From Eustoma russellianum (Eukaryota; Streptophyta; Magnoliopsida; Gentianales; Gentianaceae), in the NCBI GenBank assembly GCA_036186865.1, contig AP025056.1, positions 27,081,559 through 27,145,558 on the forward strand: a stretch of DNA of 64,000 nt, in the 5' to 3' direction. The translations under genes and the position numbers were made by a program. The first letter of the stretch is position 1. Each line of letters starts with the position of its first letter. The notes below the pieces were generated by a model that worked only from the letters and a program-made list of their open reading frames with translations, was not told the origin of the DNA and searched no databases. This document shows positions 23,866-36,055 of the stretch, piece by piece.

Positions 23866-24309
23866 CATCATGGCAAACTGATCTTCTTCTCTACCGAAAA
23901 TATTGACTCTGATGCAATCTACAAATACAGCACCTTGTCTAATGAATGATCATCTTGCGAAAAAACAATCGTTTCACATTGTCTGTTTGCCTTAGCCAGT
24001 TTTGGGGAAATTGGGATTGTGGTAGGTGGTTGTGACACAGAGGGTAATGTTCTGAGCTAAGTGGAGATAGATAACTATGTGACAAACACTTGGGAGATTC
24101 TTCTTAGCATGAACAGACCGCACAAGTTATCTTCCTATGCAGTCATGGATGGAAAGTTTAACGTGATTGGAAGAAATGGGAAAGACACAGTGAGTGAACT
24201 CATGTCAATGGAGGTGTTTGATATCAAGGCAAGAACTTGGCATGAGTTCCTAATATGTTACTCCTACTCACTGGAAGCGTGTTGGATCGCATGCCTGGTG
24301 GGTGCAAAT
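23866..24309 (+). pseudogene. F-box/kelch-repeat protein pseudogene, N-terminal kelch part
   Basis: The frame reads FFSTENIDSDAIYKYSTLSNE, stop, then ALASFGEIGIVVGGCDTEGN (kelch GG pair), stop at 24058, then VTNTWEILLSMNRPHKLSS, MDGKFNVIG (kelch) and DIKARTWHEF. These blocks in this order match plant F-box/kelch proteins of the group in which kelch repeats follow an N-terminal F-box; such proteins are substrate receptors of SCF ubiquitin ligases. The F-box itself is not seen; LINE-3 and its tail lie just upstream and may have removed or displaced it. Two stops and a Gly-to-Arg change in the second kelch show decay. The frame breaks off at 24309, where a gypsy LTR starts, and resumes at 31584. 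Confidence 0.78.
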
Positions 24310-24583
24310 TGTTATATCCTACTTTTTTTAATAAAGGTAAAAAGAGTATTTGGGCTAATTAATTACCATACCTAATTTGATTAGAAAATTGTCCTTAAAC
24401 CCTAATCAAATTTCTATTTAATCACGTGAACTCCTCTCCCTCCCTATTAAACAAACGGCCGCCCTGCAGAGAAAAAAAAAAGAACGATCACCTTGCCTCC
24501 AAAGCTCAAGGGCCGCCACTTTCAAGAGGAGCACCACCCGCCTTGATCAATCCTTTCAATCGTAGGGAATAGACTTTTATTGC

Positions 24584-24592
24584 AAGGTAAGT
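24584..24592 (+). promoter_or_regulatory. Splice-donor-like site in gypsy LTR
   Basis: CAAG|GTAAGT, a near-perfect plant donor, with GT at 24587. The matching acceptor-like position is TTTTCTTGGAG (to 25828) in this LTR and TTTTCTTGCAG (to 31200) in the 3' LTR, where the donor is damaged. Confidence 0.35.
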
Positions 24593-25309
24593 GCTCTTTT
24601 AACATCCATTGAATGTAAAAATGATAATCTTTAATTTCTTTATGAAAACGAGATTGTGCATCACTATTTGTGATTGTATAGAGGTTTGATATTTCATCAT
24701 ATGAGTATGTGATGAATTGTTTATCCGTATATATAACCGTATATGTATATGTATGTATGATGCTATTTTCATATGGTCAACTTGAAAAGATTGCATTTTT
24801 AAGTATATATGAACGAAGGAATCGAAAGAGGGGGTGGTTGGTGGCGGCGGCGCATGACCGGTGGTGGTGGGCGTGTGCCACGTGCTACCGCGATTGTGGG
24901 GGTGTGCGGGTGTGTGTGTCAGCTTTTGGAATAGAGTGTGTGTGGGTAAGGGGGTGCGGTTCAGGGAGTGACGGCTGAGGGGGGCAGTTGAGAGACTGGC
25001 GACTAAGGGGGGGTGCTGTTGAGGTAGTGGGGGCCGAGGGAGAAAGAGGGGTTGTCGGCTGAGGAAAGGGAGAAGGAATTTCGGTTGGCAGAAAATCGAA
25101 GGGGGGAAAATTGAGGATGAGGGAGGAATTTGAGAGCGTGAAAAGAAAGGAAAGGAAAAAGGAAAAAGAAAAGAAATGGAAAAAAGAAAAGAAAAGAAAA
25201 AGAAAAAAAGAAAAAGAAAAGGAAAAGGAAAAGGAAAAAAAGAAAAAAGAAAATAAAGGAAGGATTCTGAATGTGATTTATGTGCATTCATGCATCACGA
25301 TATTGCATT

Positions 25310-25530
25310 AGGTTAGGAGTGCCGTAAACGTCTCTCTGAGATTAGGCATGCCGTAAACGTCTCTCTGTAGGTCCAGACATACTATAAACGTCTCTCTGTT
25401 AGTCAAGGTGTACCGAAAACTCTCTCTGTTAGGTTATGCAAGCTATAAGTCGTATCTCTGTTAGGTTATGCGAGCCTTAAATCGCATCTCTGTTAGGTTA
25501 TACGAGCCATAAGTCGCATCCCTGTTAGGT
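25310..25530. repeat. Array of about seven 28-33-bp units in the 5' LTR
   Basis: Core (T)TAGGTTATGCGAGCC(G)TAA(A/G)TCGCATCTCTG, with a diverged variant GCCGTAAACGTCTCTCTG in the first units. The same array is at 30684-30905 in the 3' LTR. Confidence 0.82.
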
Positions 25531-26212
25531 CCCCAGGGCATACAGCGCAGGATAAGATGCATGTTTCTGAGAACGTAGGCATATCATTGATCATATATGT
25601 GACATTGTCTTTCACGCTCATTTCGCATGCTTATGTGTTTTGATTTCTCTGAGAAGTTATGACCGTTATACGTATTTGTGAAAGCGTAGACAGTCTATTT
25701 TCGTATTATCGTATTTATAAGTATTTCACTACTGTCATAGTGTGTATGATCTCACAGGGCCGATGCGGATAGGGTATCTACTGAGTGACTTTTTTGTCGC
25801 TCACACCGTTCATTATGTTTTCTTGGAGACGATTCAAGGTATGACTATATATGGATTGGAGATGGTTCGGAGTGCGCTCACTGGGACTTATAGAGAGACT
25901 GTCTAGAGATTGAGGATCGAGGACTAGAGAAGTTTTATTTTATTATTATTTCATTTGAGGACATAGCTTAGGGATTTTATATCTACGCACCTTAAAGTGT
26001 CGTTCAGGGAATTTTGACTTGATATTGATTATTTATGGTTTATGGATTTTACCTTCGATTTAGGGTTTTGAGTTGATTTATTTTTTTTCCCGCAATCGAA
26101 TACTGTGTCGTTTTGATAAGTGCAGGGGTTCGTAAAGATACCTTGTATATCCCTTAGCAGAATACGGCGGGCGTACCGGTTCTGACCCTAGGGTTCGAGA
26201 CGGGGCGCTACA

Positions 26213-26231
26213 GGTGATATCATAGCCGAGG
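26213..26231 (+). promoter_or_regulatory. Primer-binding-like site of the gypsy element
   Basis: GGTGATATCATAGCCGAG directly after the 5' LTR resembles the initiator-Met tRNA site (TGGTATCAGAGCC) with small changes. Confidence 0.5.
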
Positions 26232-29200
26232 CTCTATATCTACTACAGAAAAAGTAGAATTAATGTATGATCTTAGACGTAAGATATGACTATAGGCTTA
26301 AGTTGTGATCATAGACATAAGTTTGATTTTAGATTAAGTTTGATGCTAGACATAAGTTGTGATATGCGACTAAGCTTGAGCTTAGAATAAGTTTGATTTA
26401 GACTAAGTGATGATTGGGATGGGGGCATGGTTGGTTTTTATCTCCGTTTTACTTTTTCTGTATTTGATTCTCTCATGTTTTTCTTAAGTTTTGTATATTT
26501 CTGAAATGCCCTTGACCAAAAAAAAGAGAAAAAAACAGAAATTTTCCTTGCCGTAGCAAATATGCCAACGAGAAGAGAACGGTAGGAACGACAATGGAAG
26601 CCATTCTGAGAATGAGGCTCCATCGCAGGTCGTGCTTCCCCAGACCCTGACCGACGCACTACTGGTCATGGCCCAAGCTGTGCCGCAACAACATCAGCAG
26701 CCACAGGCTCCACCACCACTGCACTCTAACTTGAGATTCTTCTACAAGTGGATGTGGAGGAGTTGTGGCGTAGCACAACTGGCACCGCCGATCACTTGGA
26801 TCTAATTTCAGAATGAATTTAGAAGGTAATACATGGCGGCAGTACGATCTTTAGAGCATAGCTCTAGATCCACAGCGAAAATGTAGAATTAGGCCATGAT
26901 ATTAGAAAATAAGCTACGATTTTGCTTCTAAGTCAAAATCTTAGACATAAGTGATGGTACGAACATAAGCGATGATCATGAATATAGGTACTGATCTCAG
27001 TTATAAACGATGATCCTGAATATAAGTCACGATCTTAGACATAAGTAGCGATCTCGATTAAGAGTTGACTTTAGACATAAGTACTGATTTAGTAATAAGT
27101 GTTGATTATGTACTAATTGTGATTTGAAAATAGGACGTGATCTTAGACTTAAGAAATGATGATGCTAAGAATGATTCTAGAAATAAGTTATGATCCTAAT
27201 CTTAAGAAGTCGATCGATTTTGAAACACGTATACCAGGATATCCTATACAATTCTCTCTTATCTAAGGTTGATCATAACTCTCTAAGTCATGATCTTAGT
27301 AACTCTAGTTGAATACTATGTAATTGATTTGAATGAATTATAATGTTAACCAGAATACCCTACTACAAACGTTAGTTGACATATTAATGGATCAGGCTGT
27401 AACTCGGGCTGCCTTACCATAACTGCAACAGGGTACTCAGTACCATTAAGGTAAAGTAAAGTAGGTTCATATCCCTACTTGGACGGTAACATCAGAGTAG
27501 GCTTAGGTCTAAGTTGGGACCATAGCTACTAAGAAATGAATTATAATAGTATGATCAATACTAAGAGATGATTTATAGTAGAATGATAGGAACTAAATAA
27601 TGATTAGCGTTATAATCAGTATAGTTTAGTTAAGGATGTTGTATAAAGGAATTTATAGTCTAGGGTTAAGATGTTGAATTTAGGGTAATCAAAATAGGTC
27701 AACGATATTAGTCTTATTAGAGCTATTGAACAATAGCGACATGCGAGAATCGACTATAGTATGTGCCTTGGAATATTATATCATTACAAATTGTTGGTTA
27801 AGTGTTGACATCGGAACATTTGGTTTGAATCTAGCAGAATTGAATTGAAATAGAGTAAGCACGAACTAGTAGTGGTTTCTTGTTCAGGTAAGATTTAACT
27901 AGGATAATTAGTGGTTCAAATAACCAAGTAAAGAAATACAGTGGATTAGTCTGACGCGCGGAAGTATGGTGAATTAAAACACCTTAAGTCGATAAATATT
28001 TAGTGTGTCATGCTATGATTGGACAATTTAAGTTAGAGATTTTATCATAGAAGATGAAGTTAGACTTATAAGAAATGATATATAGACGGCTTGTTCTTTT
28101 GAAAATAAAGATGGATTATAGAAATTATACGAATTACTGGACTATTATTTCTCTAGCAGATAGATATTTTATATAAGCACGTACACCGAGTTATACCTAT
28201 ATTTTACAGGGACTTTAAAAGACATTTTATTTTCAAAAATACCTTATTGTGTCTCATTTCTTTATATAGTCTACTAAACTTTACGAGGCTAATTTTTTTC
28301 CCGTACTTGTAAATCAGTATAATAAAAATTTCAATTCTTTTGACGACCTTGAAAAGGGAAAAACTTTTAAAATATTGATGTTCTTGCAAAAACGATGTGT
28401 TTATATATATTTCTTATAGAATATTTCAAATTTCTGTTTTTGTTACATCTTTTTTTAGTCAAAATTAATTTAATTTGACGACTGCGGATATCGCGAGCAG
28501 TTTAACCGTATATTTTCAAAGTTATTTATCCACTTGCGATGAACTTACTTAACTTTTGTGAAGGCAAAAAAAAGGTAGCTTTCAAGATATATATCTATTT
28601 TTGAAAACGGAAGGTACCGTATTCAAATCGTTTTATAAAACCTTACATATTAAGTTTTCAACTGTTTTGACTCAATTTTACCAAAATGCCTAGCGAACAA
28701 GTTATATCATCGTTTTTAAAATGGTCATTTGAGATATCGCGTTGCGAAAGCAAATTTATGATACTTTGGGTTGTGTTTACAAAAATTAGAAGGTTTAGTA
28801 TTTTAAATAGTTAAAGCTATATTCAAAATTATAGCTACATAAACTACTTTTCTTTTAACATGAAGAAAAATATGTTCATCCACATATTTTGTATACTAGG
28901 CTACTGACGATATCTCTGAGAAATTAAGAGCATGATCATAGAGCTAGTTCGTAAGTATATAAGAACTGATTTTGAAGACTTGGTTGTGTTAAGGAAGGGT
29001 AACGGTTATCATTTGGCATACACCAAGGATGTTAGTATGGTTACTTATCTAGGGGATGGATCATATATGATAAGTTTAAGAGTCCGGTATTATAGATTGC
29101 AATAAGTTGAATGATACACATCAAGTGGTATAAGTGGAAGTTTGTAAGCACTAATTATAGAGAATTAAGAAAGAATTCAACCCTAAAAGGACTAGATCAT

Positions 29201-29675
29201 CTTGTGAGATGCTAGTGATGACTAAATTAAATTGTACTAGAGTACAACTATTCCAAAAAATACATACAGCTTCAGGGATGAGTCTAGTGAACAAGGCGTT
29301 AAGTTAAAGATTGTACTACACCTAAGAACTGATTTTAGAGGGTTGATCATGACAGCAAATATAAGTACGATATAGACCGACGATTAAGTTATGAAGCCAA
29401 TATAATGACGATATCCTTAAGGTTGATTCGAGAACGATAGAAAAGAATAGGTTACGATCTATCAAGCGGAAGACAATGGATTTAAAGATTACATTGTATA
29501 TATACACACTGAATGATTTGAGGACTTAGTCCTGTATCGAGGAAGTGAAATGGGTAACATATCGGAATATGCAAGGGATACTAAGTTCAGTCATGATCTA
29601 GGTAAATGAATTATGTAGGACTATACTAAGTTATTTATTACGTAACACACAAGTTTCGAGGACGAAACTTTTTGT
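26232..29675 (+). other. Interior of the gypsy element, no coding capacity seen
   Basis: No long frame with gag, protease, RT or integrase motifs was found. A short stretch at 26625-26735 reads like a remnant of a gag start (TDALLVMAQAVPQQHQQPQ). From 26312 to 27082 the 11-mer TAGACATAAGT occurs exactly five times (26312, 26347, 26942, 27036, 27072), with many near copies. The element therefore needs proteins from elsewhere to move. Confidence 0.7.
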
Positions 29676-29688
29676 AAGGGGAGGAGAA
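29676..29688 (+). promoter_or_regulatory. Polypurine tract before the 3' LTR
   Basis: AAGGGGAGGAGAA abuts TGTTATATCC and would prime plus-strand synthesis. Confidence 0.8.
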
Positions 29689-31583
29689 TGTTATATCCTA
29701 TTTTTTAAATAAGGGTAAAAAGGGTAGTTGGGCTAATTAATTACCAAACCTAATTTGAATAAGAAATTTTTCCTAAACCCTAATCAAATTTCTATTTAAT
29801 CACATGAACTCCTCTCCATCCCCATTAAACAAACGGCCGCCCCTGCAGAGAAAAACAAGAACGATCACCTTGCCTCCAAAGCTCAAGGGCCGCCAAATTC
29901 GGGAGGAGCATCACCCGCCTCGATCAAGCCTTTCAACCGTAGGGAATATACTTTTATTGCTAAATAGGTGCCTCCTTAACATCTGTTGAATGTAAAAACG
30001 ATAATCTTTAATTTCTTTATGAAAACGAGATCGTGCATTCGTATTTGTGATTGTATAGAGGTATGATTAATTGATTATATAAGTATGCAATGAATTGTTT
30101 ATCCTTATATATGACCGTACATGTATATGTATGTATGATGCTATTTTTGTACGATCAACTTGAAAAAGATTGTATTTTTAAGTATATATGAATTAAAGAA
30201 TCGAAAGAGAGGGTGGTTTGTGATGGCGGCATGTGGCGGTGGTGGTGGGTGTGTGCCACGTGCTGCCACGATTCTGCGTGTGTGCGGGTGTGTGTGTGCT
30301 ACCAGAATGGGTGTGTGGGGGGGAAGGGTGCGGTTTAGGGAGTGGCGGATGAGAGGGGGTGCGATTGAGGGACTGGGGGAGCCGAGGAGTGCGGTTTAGG
30401 CCGGGGCTGAGGGGGTGGGGCCGAGGGAGAGGGATGTGCTGTCGGCTGAGGAAAGGGGGGAAGGAATTTTGGTTGGTAGAAAAATAAAGGGGAAAATTGA
30501 GGATGAGGGAGGAATCTGAGAGCGTGAAAGGAAAGGAAAGGAAAGGAAAGGAAAAAAGAAAAAGAAAAGAAAAGAAAAAAAAGAAAAAGAAAAAGAAAAA
30601 GGGAAGGAAAAAAGAAAAAAGAAAATAAATAAAGGATTCTGAATGTGATTTCTGTGTATTCATGCATCACGACATTGCTTTAAATTAGGTATGCCGTAAA
30701 CGTCTCTTTGAGGTTAGACGTGCCGTAAAGGTCTCTCTGTTGGTCAAGGCGTACCAGAAACAACTCTTTGTTGTCAAGGCGTACTGAAAACGTCTCTCTG
30801 TTAGGTTATGCGAGTCGTAAGTCGCATCTCTGTTAAGTTATGCAAGCAGTAAGTCGCATCTTTGTTAGGTTATGCGAGCCGTAAATCGCATCTCTGTTAG
30901 GTCCCGAGGGCATTCATTGCACGATAGGATACATGTTTCTGAGAACGTAAGCATATCATGCATCATATATGTGACATTACCTTTCACGCTCATTTCGCAT
31001 GCTTATGTGTTTTGATTGCTCTAAGAAGTTATGACCGTTATACATATTTGTGAAAACGTGGACAGTCTATTTTCGTATTATCGTATTTATAAGTATTTCA
31101 CTCTTGTCCAAGCGTGTATGATCTCACAGGGCCGATTCGGACAGGGTACCTACTGAGTGACGTTTTTGTCGCTCACACCGTTCATTATGTTTTCTTGCAG
31201 ACAATTCGAGGTATGACTATATATGGATTGGAGATGATTCGGAGTGGGCTCACTGGGACTTATAGAGAGACTGACTGGAGATTGAGGATCGAGAACTAGA
31301 GAAGTTTTATATTATAATTTTTACATTTGAGGACATAACTTAGGGATTTCATATCTACGTACTTTACAGTATCGTTTAGGGGATTTTGACTTGATGTTGA
31401 TTATTTATGGTTTATGGATTTTACCTTCGATTTTGGTTTTTGAGTTGATTTATTTTGCTTCCAAAATCGAATACTATGTCGTTTTGATAAGTGCAGGGGT
31501 TCGTACAGACGCCTTGTATATCCCTTAGCAGAATACGGCGGGCGTACCGGTTCTGATCCTAGGGTTCGGGACGGGGCGCTACA
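29689..31583 (+). repeat. 3' LTR of the non-autonomous gypsy element
   Basis: Matches the 5' LTR throughout, with scattered substitutions and small indels. Contains the purine tract (30513-30630), the approximately 32-bp array (30684-30905) and an intact acceptor-like TTTTCTTGCAG ending at 31200. Confidence 0.92.
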
Positions 31584-31819
31584 AATTGCCTCCTTTGCTT
31601 GCTGTTGTTATGAGTTGTATGGATCATGGATACTTCCACGCACAAAATGAAATACGCAAGTATTACAAGGAGAGGAGTGTGTGGATTCCATTAGGCAAGT
31701 TGCCTGAACAAGCATGCTCGATTAATGGTTGGGGTAACACGTTGATGATGTGTGAGAAGTTGAATTACTCTGTTACAGTATCAACTCTTATCTTTGCCCA
31801 GAACACACCACGAGTTATG
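31584..31819 (+). pseudogene. F-box/kelch-repeat protein pseudogene, C-terminal part
   Basis: The frame reads PPLLAVVMSCMDHGYFHAQN, EIRKYYKERSVWIPLGKLPE and SINGWGNTLMMCEKL, which matches the end of plant F-box/kelch proteins (PPLVAVVNN...KYDK...W...GRLPERA.SMNGWG). It continues the block order broken at 24309, so one gene was split by the gypsy insertion. Joined at the insertion point, the two halves are one base out of frame, so a small indel adds to the two upstream stops. The usual last motif (a Gly-rich kelch strand after NGWG) is poorly kept, and the frame stops at 31819. Some loss before the insertion is likely but cannot be dated here. Confidence 0.75.
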
Positions 31820-32548
31820 TGAATCCTAAACTAAGAGCTTCTTCTAACTGCATACGATATGAATGGCCCGAACAAGCCAGGACATCAGTGTGGTACATCA
31901 TGTTGCCTTTTTTATCTTTCATCTTCTTGAGCTTGATCTTCACACATCTAGTTTTGTATATGGAGCCAGAAAGATCTATAAACCATACTTAAAAAGAAGC
32001 AGTGCTAAAACTTAAAAAAGTTTAAAGTAAAATAAAATAGAAAATGCAGGGGACAAATATTAAAATCCCACAATTTGTTGTAATCTGTGTATTGATCGGA
32101 TTTGGTGCTGAGAGAATCAAAAGTGAAGGCCTCTACAGAATGAAGAAGATAAGAGCAAAATATCTACGATGTATTCTAGACTATTTTGTTTAAATTCGTG
32201 GGTTGAGTACCTAAACACTATTCCTTTTGCACTTCAGACTGTGATTTGTTGCACTCATTTAAAGTGAGATTTTGACACTATCAACTATTGCCTTCGGGTT
32301 TCTAAATGAAGGATTGGATTAACTCAGATGAGCCAATGTGAAAGGTTAGTGAGAATCATGTTAAAAGCTTTTTTATTTACGTCATACCTAGAAAACAAAC
32401 GACATGCTTTGGTATATCGAGTATTGAATGCGGTAGTCATATTATGTGTCAATAGAAAATCATCCAAACTCGCGAGCAACGTTGACTTTTATATTGCCTA
32501 TCATCTTACCAATAGAGAGATGTTGAACTTTGGAAAGAGATTCATGGC
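31820..32548. other. Spacer without recognised gene
   Basis: AT-rich sequence after the kelch remnant, perhaps its old 3' flank. No supported ORF or repeat. Confidence 0.5.
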
Positions 32549-35500
32549 TGTAGCGTCCCGGCCCGAACTAAGGTCTCGGAACGGTGCACCCGCCGTACTC
32601 TGCTGCCAAAAATACAAGGCGTCGGTACCATTTATACGCATGTCGACATGAACTGGTATCGATATGACAGAAGCATCATAAATACACAAAGCGTAATCGA
32701 CATGCAACATACCACATAATCTAAATCCAAGTACATCATGAGTATACTCAATACAAAGATACAAATACATCGTTGAAATAACAGAAGTACATCAAAAGTC
32801 TCAGGGCCCACTAGTAATTCTCACGGGTGTCCTATCCACGGCTCATCATCTATGAAGTCCAATTCCTGCTCTCAGGGCTCTGCATGATGATGAAAATAAA
32901 GAGTGAGTGTTAATGAATCGTCCAGCAAGTATGTTCGTCCGGATTCGTCATATGGATCATGCATGGGAGACGGGGTGATAAAATAAATGCATGTATAATA
33001 ATGAAATGTAACTCGTCTCCGTTATACATATAAAGTGACAAATGGAACAAGTAACATAGACATCACATAGCCAAATAAAATGCATAAAAATAAAGTCGCA
33101 AATAGCATTCATCTAGATTTCATTGGAGATCAACATCACTTATGCAATCTTATTTTCTCAAATCTTATCTTATGCTAAGTCCCGATTCCGTATGCTTATA
33201 TCATGCATACTTATGCTAAGTCCCGATTTCGTATGCTTATATCATGCATAACTTCCTATGCATTCAGCTTAATCATACCAACGGCTAATAGGTGTGTCAG
33301 TGAAGGTAACTCGGTGGTTCATATCACATGATCATGAAAGTCCGTAACATGTTTCATTTTTAATAAATATTTCAAAACATAACATGTTCATATCATATCC
33401 ATAACTTTTATAAATATGACATTTCATGTGTTGACTATAGCACTTTTCATAATGTAAGAACGATAACACACGACATACCGAATGACTCCCCATGTAGTTC
33501 TATGTGCAAATATGAATCCCATTGTTTCAAACACGGTTTTACATCATATGTATATGGGTCTAACGGTGACAGATTATGTCCCGGACGGTGGTGTTACACT
33601 CGGTCAAAACAAAACAATATGCCCCTGACACCTACCACTCCGGTTCCAATGTCAGGCGGGCACACCAATACCATAATGTAACATCATAAAACATAACATG
33701 CATAAGTCTTTGGAATCATTTGTCTCATTGTACGGTTCGTTACGCGTAAAATCCTTTTTAAAACGTATCGCGTGATAAAAACATTTCGTAAAGACGTATG
33801 TGATAAAACATTCATTTCAAAACTTTGATTCATTTATGCATGCGTGTAAGCTCAGTTAGGCTCATTTGGTCGTCTAAAAATTTCAGCACCTTATGTCCAA
33901 CACTTGGTTAATATTCCCGGTCATAAACATAGCCAAAATACCAATTATGTCCCTTTTGTATTGATTTCGGTTTTTGGGGTCAACTTAGCCAACCAAATTT
34001 TCCTCATTATATATTCAACACTTACCCACTTACCACATGTCGTAAAATTAAGAAAAATACCACTTTTAACCCTTTTGGAGCTCTCGGCCGACCCACTAAA
34101 ACAGCCCCATTTTGGGCTTTATCAACTATCATCATTTTCTTAATCTACAGATCTCATACAATTACCCAATGGCAATAAAAATAAAAATATGTAATGCACA
34201 TATTTTTATATACATATATTCGTATATATAGTGGGATGACTTGATAAACATCATATATATGGACACATGGCCAAAAATATATATGGCCACACAAAACCTA
34301 AATTTCCATTTAAATCACATTTAATCCATGCATCATTATTGAACTTACTTGGCTTTTCAACCTACCATGCACTTGAACATGCATTCTAGATGCAATGTCA
34401 TATGACATGCAACCTTCTTTACTCATGCATTTAACTTCAAAAGTATCTTCACAACTATGGTTTTTATATCATCTAACACATGCATCTCAGTTTCCATCAT
34501 AAGGATGAATTTAAGAGCCATGATCATGATCAAAATTACATGCAAACACATAGAATGATAGAAACCTTCAAAACTCACATCCTTGAGTTATGATTATCAA
34601 GATTACACTTCAATCAAGAAGGTGATGAATCAAGGTTAAGGGAGCCAAAATAGCTACAATCATGCATGTTTATGCACAAAAATGGCATGATGATCATTAA
34701 GAAACAAACTTTTATGGTCAAGCATTATAGCAAAATTTATGATGCATCACAATCATGCTAAATCAAGACCATCAACATGCATGAACACCAAAAATCATCA
34801 AGAAACAAATATGTTATGATCATCATGAAAACATGTAAAAATATGGTTGAAAGTGTTGTTCTTATTACACTTTTTCAAGAAATTGTGACATGCAACCAAC
34901 ACTTTTCATGAAATGAGACATGCATGTAAAATCTTTCACTACATATGACATGCATCTACATATGAGACCTACACATGTTCTAAACTTCACATGCTTGACA
35001 CTTTTTCATAACATCTTAATCTTATGCATGCATACATTCAAGAATCGCATACAAGTCTTCACATAATTGGCATACAAACTAACTTTTTAAATGTGTATAC
35101 TGGAAAAACCATTTGAACATATGCATGCATGATCCAAGTTTGTAGATGAACATAGATAATAGATTTTTCAACATTCATAAAGAAACCAAGAAGAATATTT
35201 GCCTTTTCTTGAACTTAGACCTTAAATAGGACAAGATTTCTTCTTCTCCCCTTCTTGGTGACCCACATCCTAAATGGCAAGAGTGGAGAAAAGTTGGTCA
35301 GTTTTAAATATGCAATCTCAAAGATTTTTAACATTAATCTTGATAAAATCTTACCTTGATGGTTCTTATGGCTACCCTCATTTCCAACTTCGAAATTTCT
35401 TTCTTTCAGTCTTGAGGAACCTCGGGCTAGGTGAGGGGATGAAAGAAAATATGGATCAATTTAGGAGATGAATGAAAGAAAAGATTACTAGGAGTGATGA

Positions 35501-36044
35501 TGTTGATTCTTACCTTAGTGGCTTCCTAAACTTGCATGTTCTGATCCTCAGCTAGACTTGAAGAATTTCTCTCTCCTCTTTCTTTGGGTCATGGTTTTGG
35601 AAGCTTAAATGGAGGTTGAAGGTGTCTTGGAAGAGGAAAGGTGAAAACCTAGGAGTTTTTGAGGTGGAGAGGAGTTCTTTAGTTTGGAAATGGTAAAGAG
35701 AGAAGTGTGTCCTCTCCTCTCTTGGTTTGGCCGAGATGTAGGGAAATGAAGTAGTCGATATTTTGAAAACTAGCTTGGAAGAAGGAGAGAGACGAGCTTA
35801 CCTTCTTGAAATGAATGAATAAAGGAAAGTATAATGGACATGAGGTACGTCTTCCTTTTTGCTTCCTTGGCTGAGATTTTTGAAGGATGCTGGAGGAATA
35901 ATCCCATCATTTGTCTTGGATGGGGAGAGGAGAAATGATGGGTGTAAAGGATTGCATGTAAACCAATTGGTTGGGGAAATGATGTGTAAGAAGAAAAGAA
36001 TAAAGTTGAGTAAGTTAAAATGAAATAAAAAGGGTGAAGTCTTC
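32549..36044 (-). mobile_element. Large gypsy-type LTR (family B), copy 1, right end cut
   Basis: On the plus strand it starts TGTAGCGTCCCGGCCCGAAC, the reverse complement of a ...GGGACGCTACA end like those at 17567 and 31583. Inside is a 41-bp tandem duplication (33169-33250). Bases 33525-34885 recur at 44574-45936. Its other end is not seen: at 36044 a different gypsy element begins. Minus-strand splice-like signals are at about 35806 (AAG|GTAAGCTC) and 32890 (ATCATGCAG|AGCC). No coding frame was found; matching 79-residue frames in both copies have no known domain. Confidence 0.7.
33169..33250. repeat. 41-bp tandem duplication
   Basis: CTTATGCTAAGTCCCGATT(C/T)CGTATGCTTATATCATGCATA occurs twice in a row, with one difference. 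Confidence 0.9.
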
Positions 36045-36055
36045 TGATACCAAAT

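Larger units (their letters stand above)
24310..26212 (+). repeat. 5' LTR of the non-autonomous gypsy element
   Basis: Starts TGTTATATCCTAC, ends GGTTCGAGACGGGGCGCTACA. Contains a purine-rich tract (25132-25262), an array of about 32-bp units (25310-25530) and a donor-like AAG|GTAAGT at 24587. Confidence 0.92.
24310..31583 (+). mobile_element. Non-autonomous Ty3/gypsy-type LTR element inside the kelch pseudogene
   Basis: Two LTRs of 1903 and 1895 bp flank a 3.5-kb interior with a primer-binding-like site and a purine tract but no recognisable gag-pol frame. The LTRs are alike along their length. Kelch sequence lies on both sides. The flanks read CAAAT left and AAT (or CAAAT, if the terminal CA is counted) right, so a 5-bp target duplication overlaps the LTR end. 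The LTR ends (TGTTATATCC...GGGGCGCTACA) and the text GAGGACGAAACTTTTTGTAAGGGGAGGAG before the 3' LTR are like plant chromoviruses. Confidence 0.88.

Noticed and set aside
24599..25291. 230-residue Phe/Pro/Thr-rich frame on the minus strand
   Set aside because: It is the translation of the purine-rich tract and GT-rich parts of a gypsy LTR. Composition is low-complexity and the frame differs in the other LTR.
25310..25530. Regular short repeats as a CRISPR array
   Set aside because: Units are contiguous, without unique spacers, lie in both LTRs, and the genome is a plant.
30193..30663. 156-residue Phe/Pro/His-rich frame on the minus strand
   Set aside because: Same LTR purine tract in the second LTR copy; not conserved in frame with the first.
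33904..34143. 79-residue frame nearly identical to one at 44969-45208
   Set aside because: Both lie in copies of one LTR. The match follows from recent duplication of DNA, and no domain or coding signal is seen.
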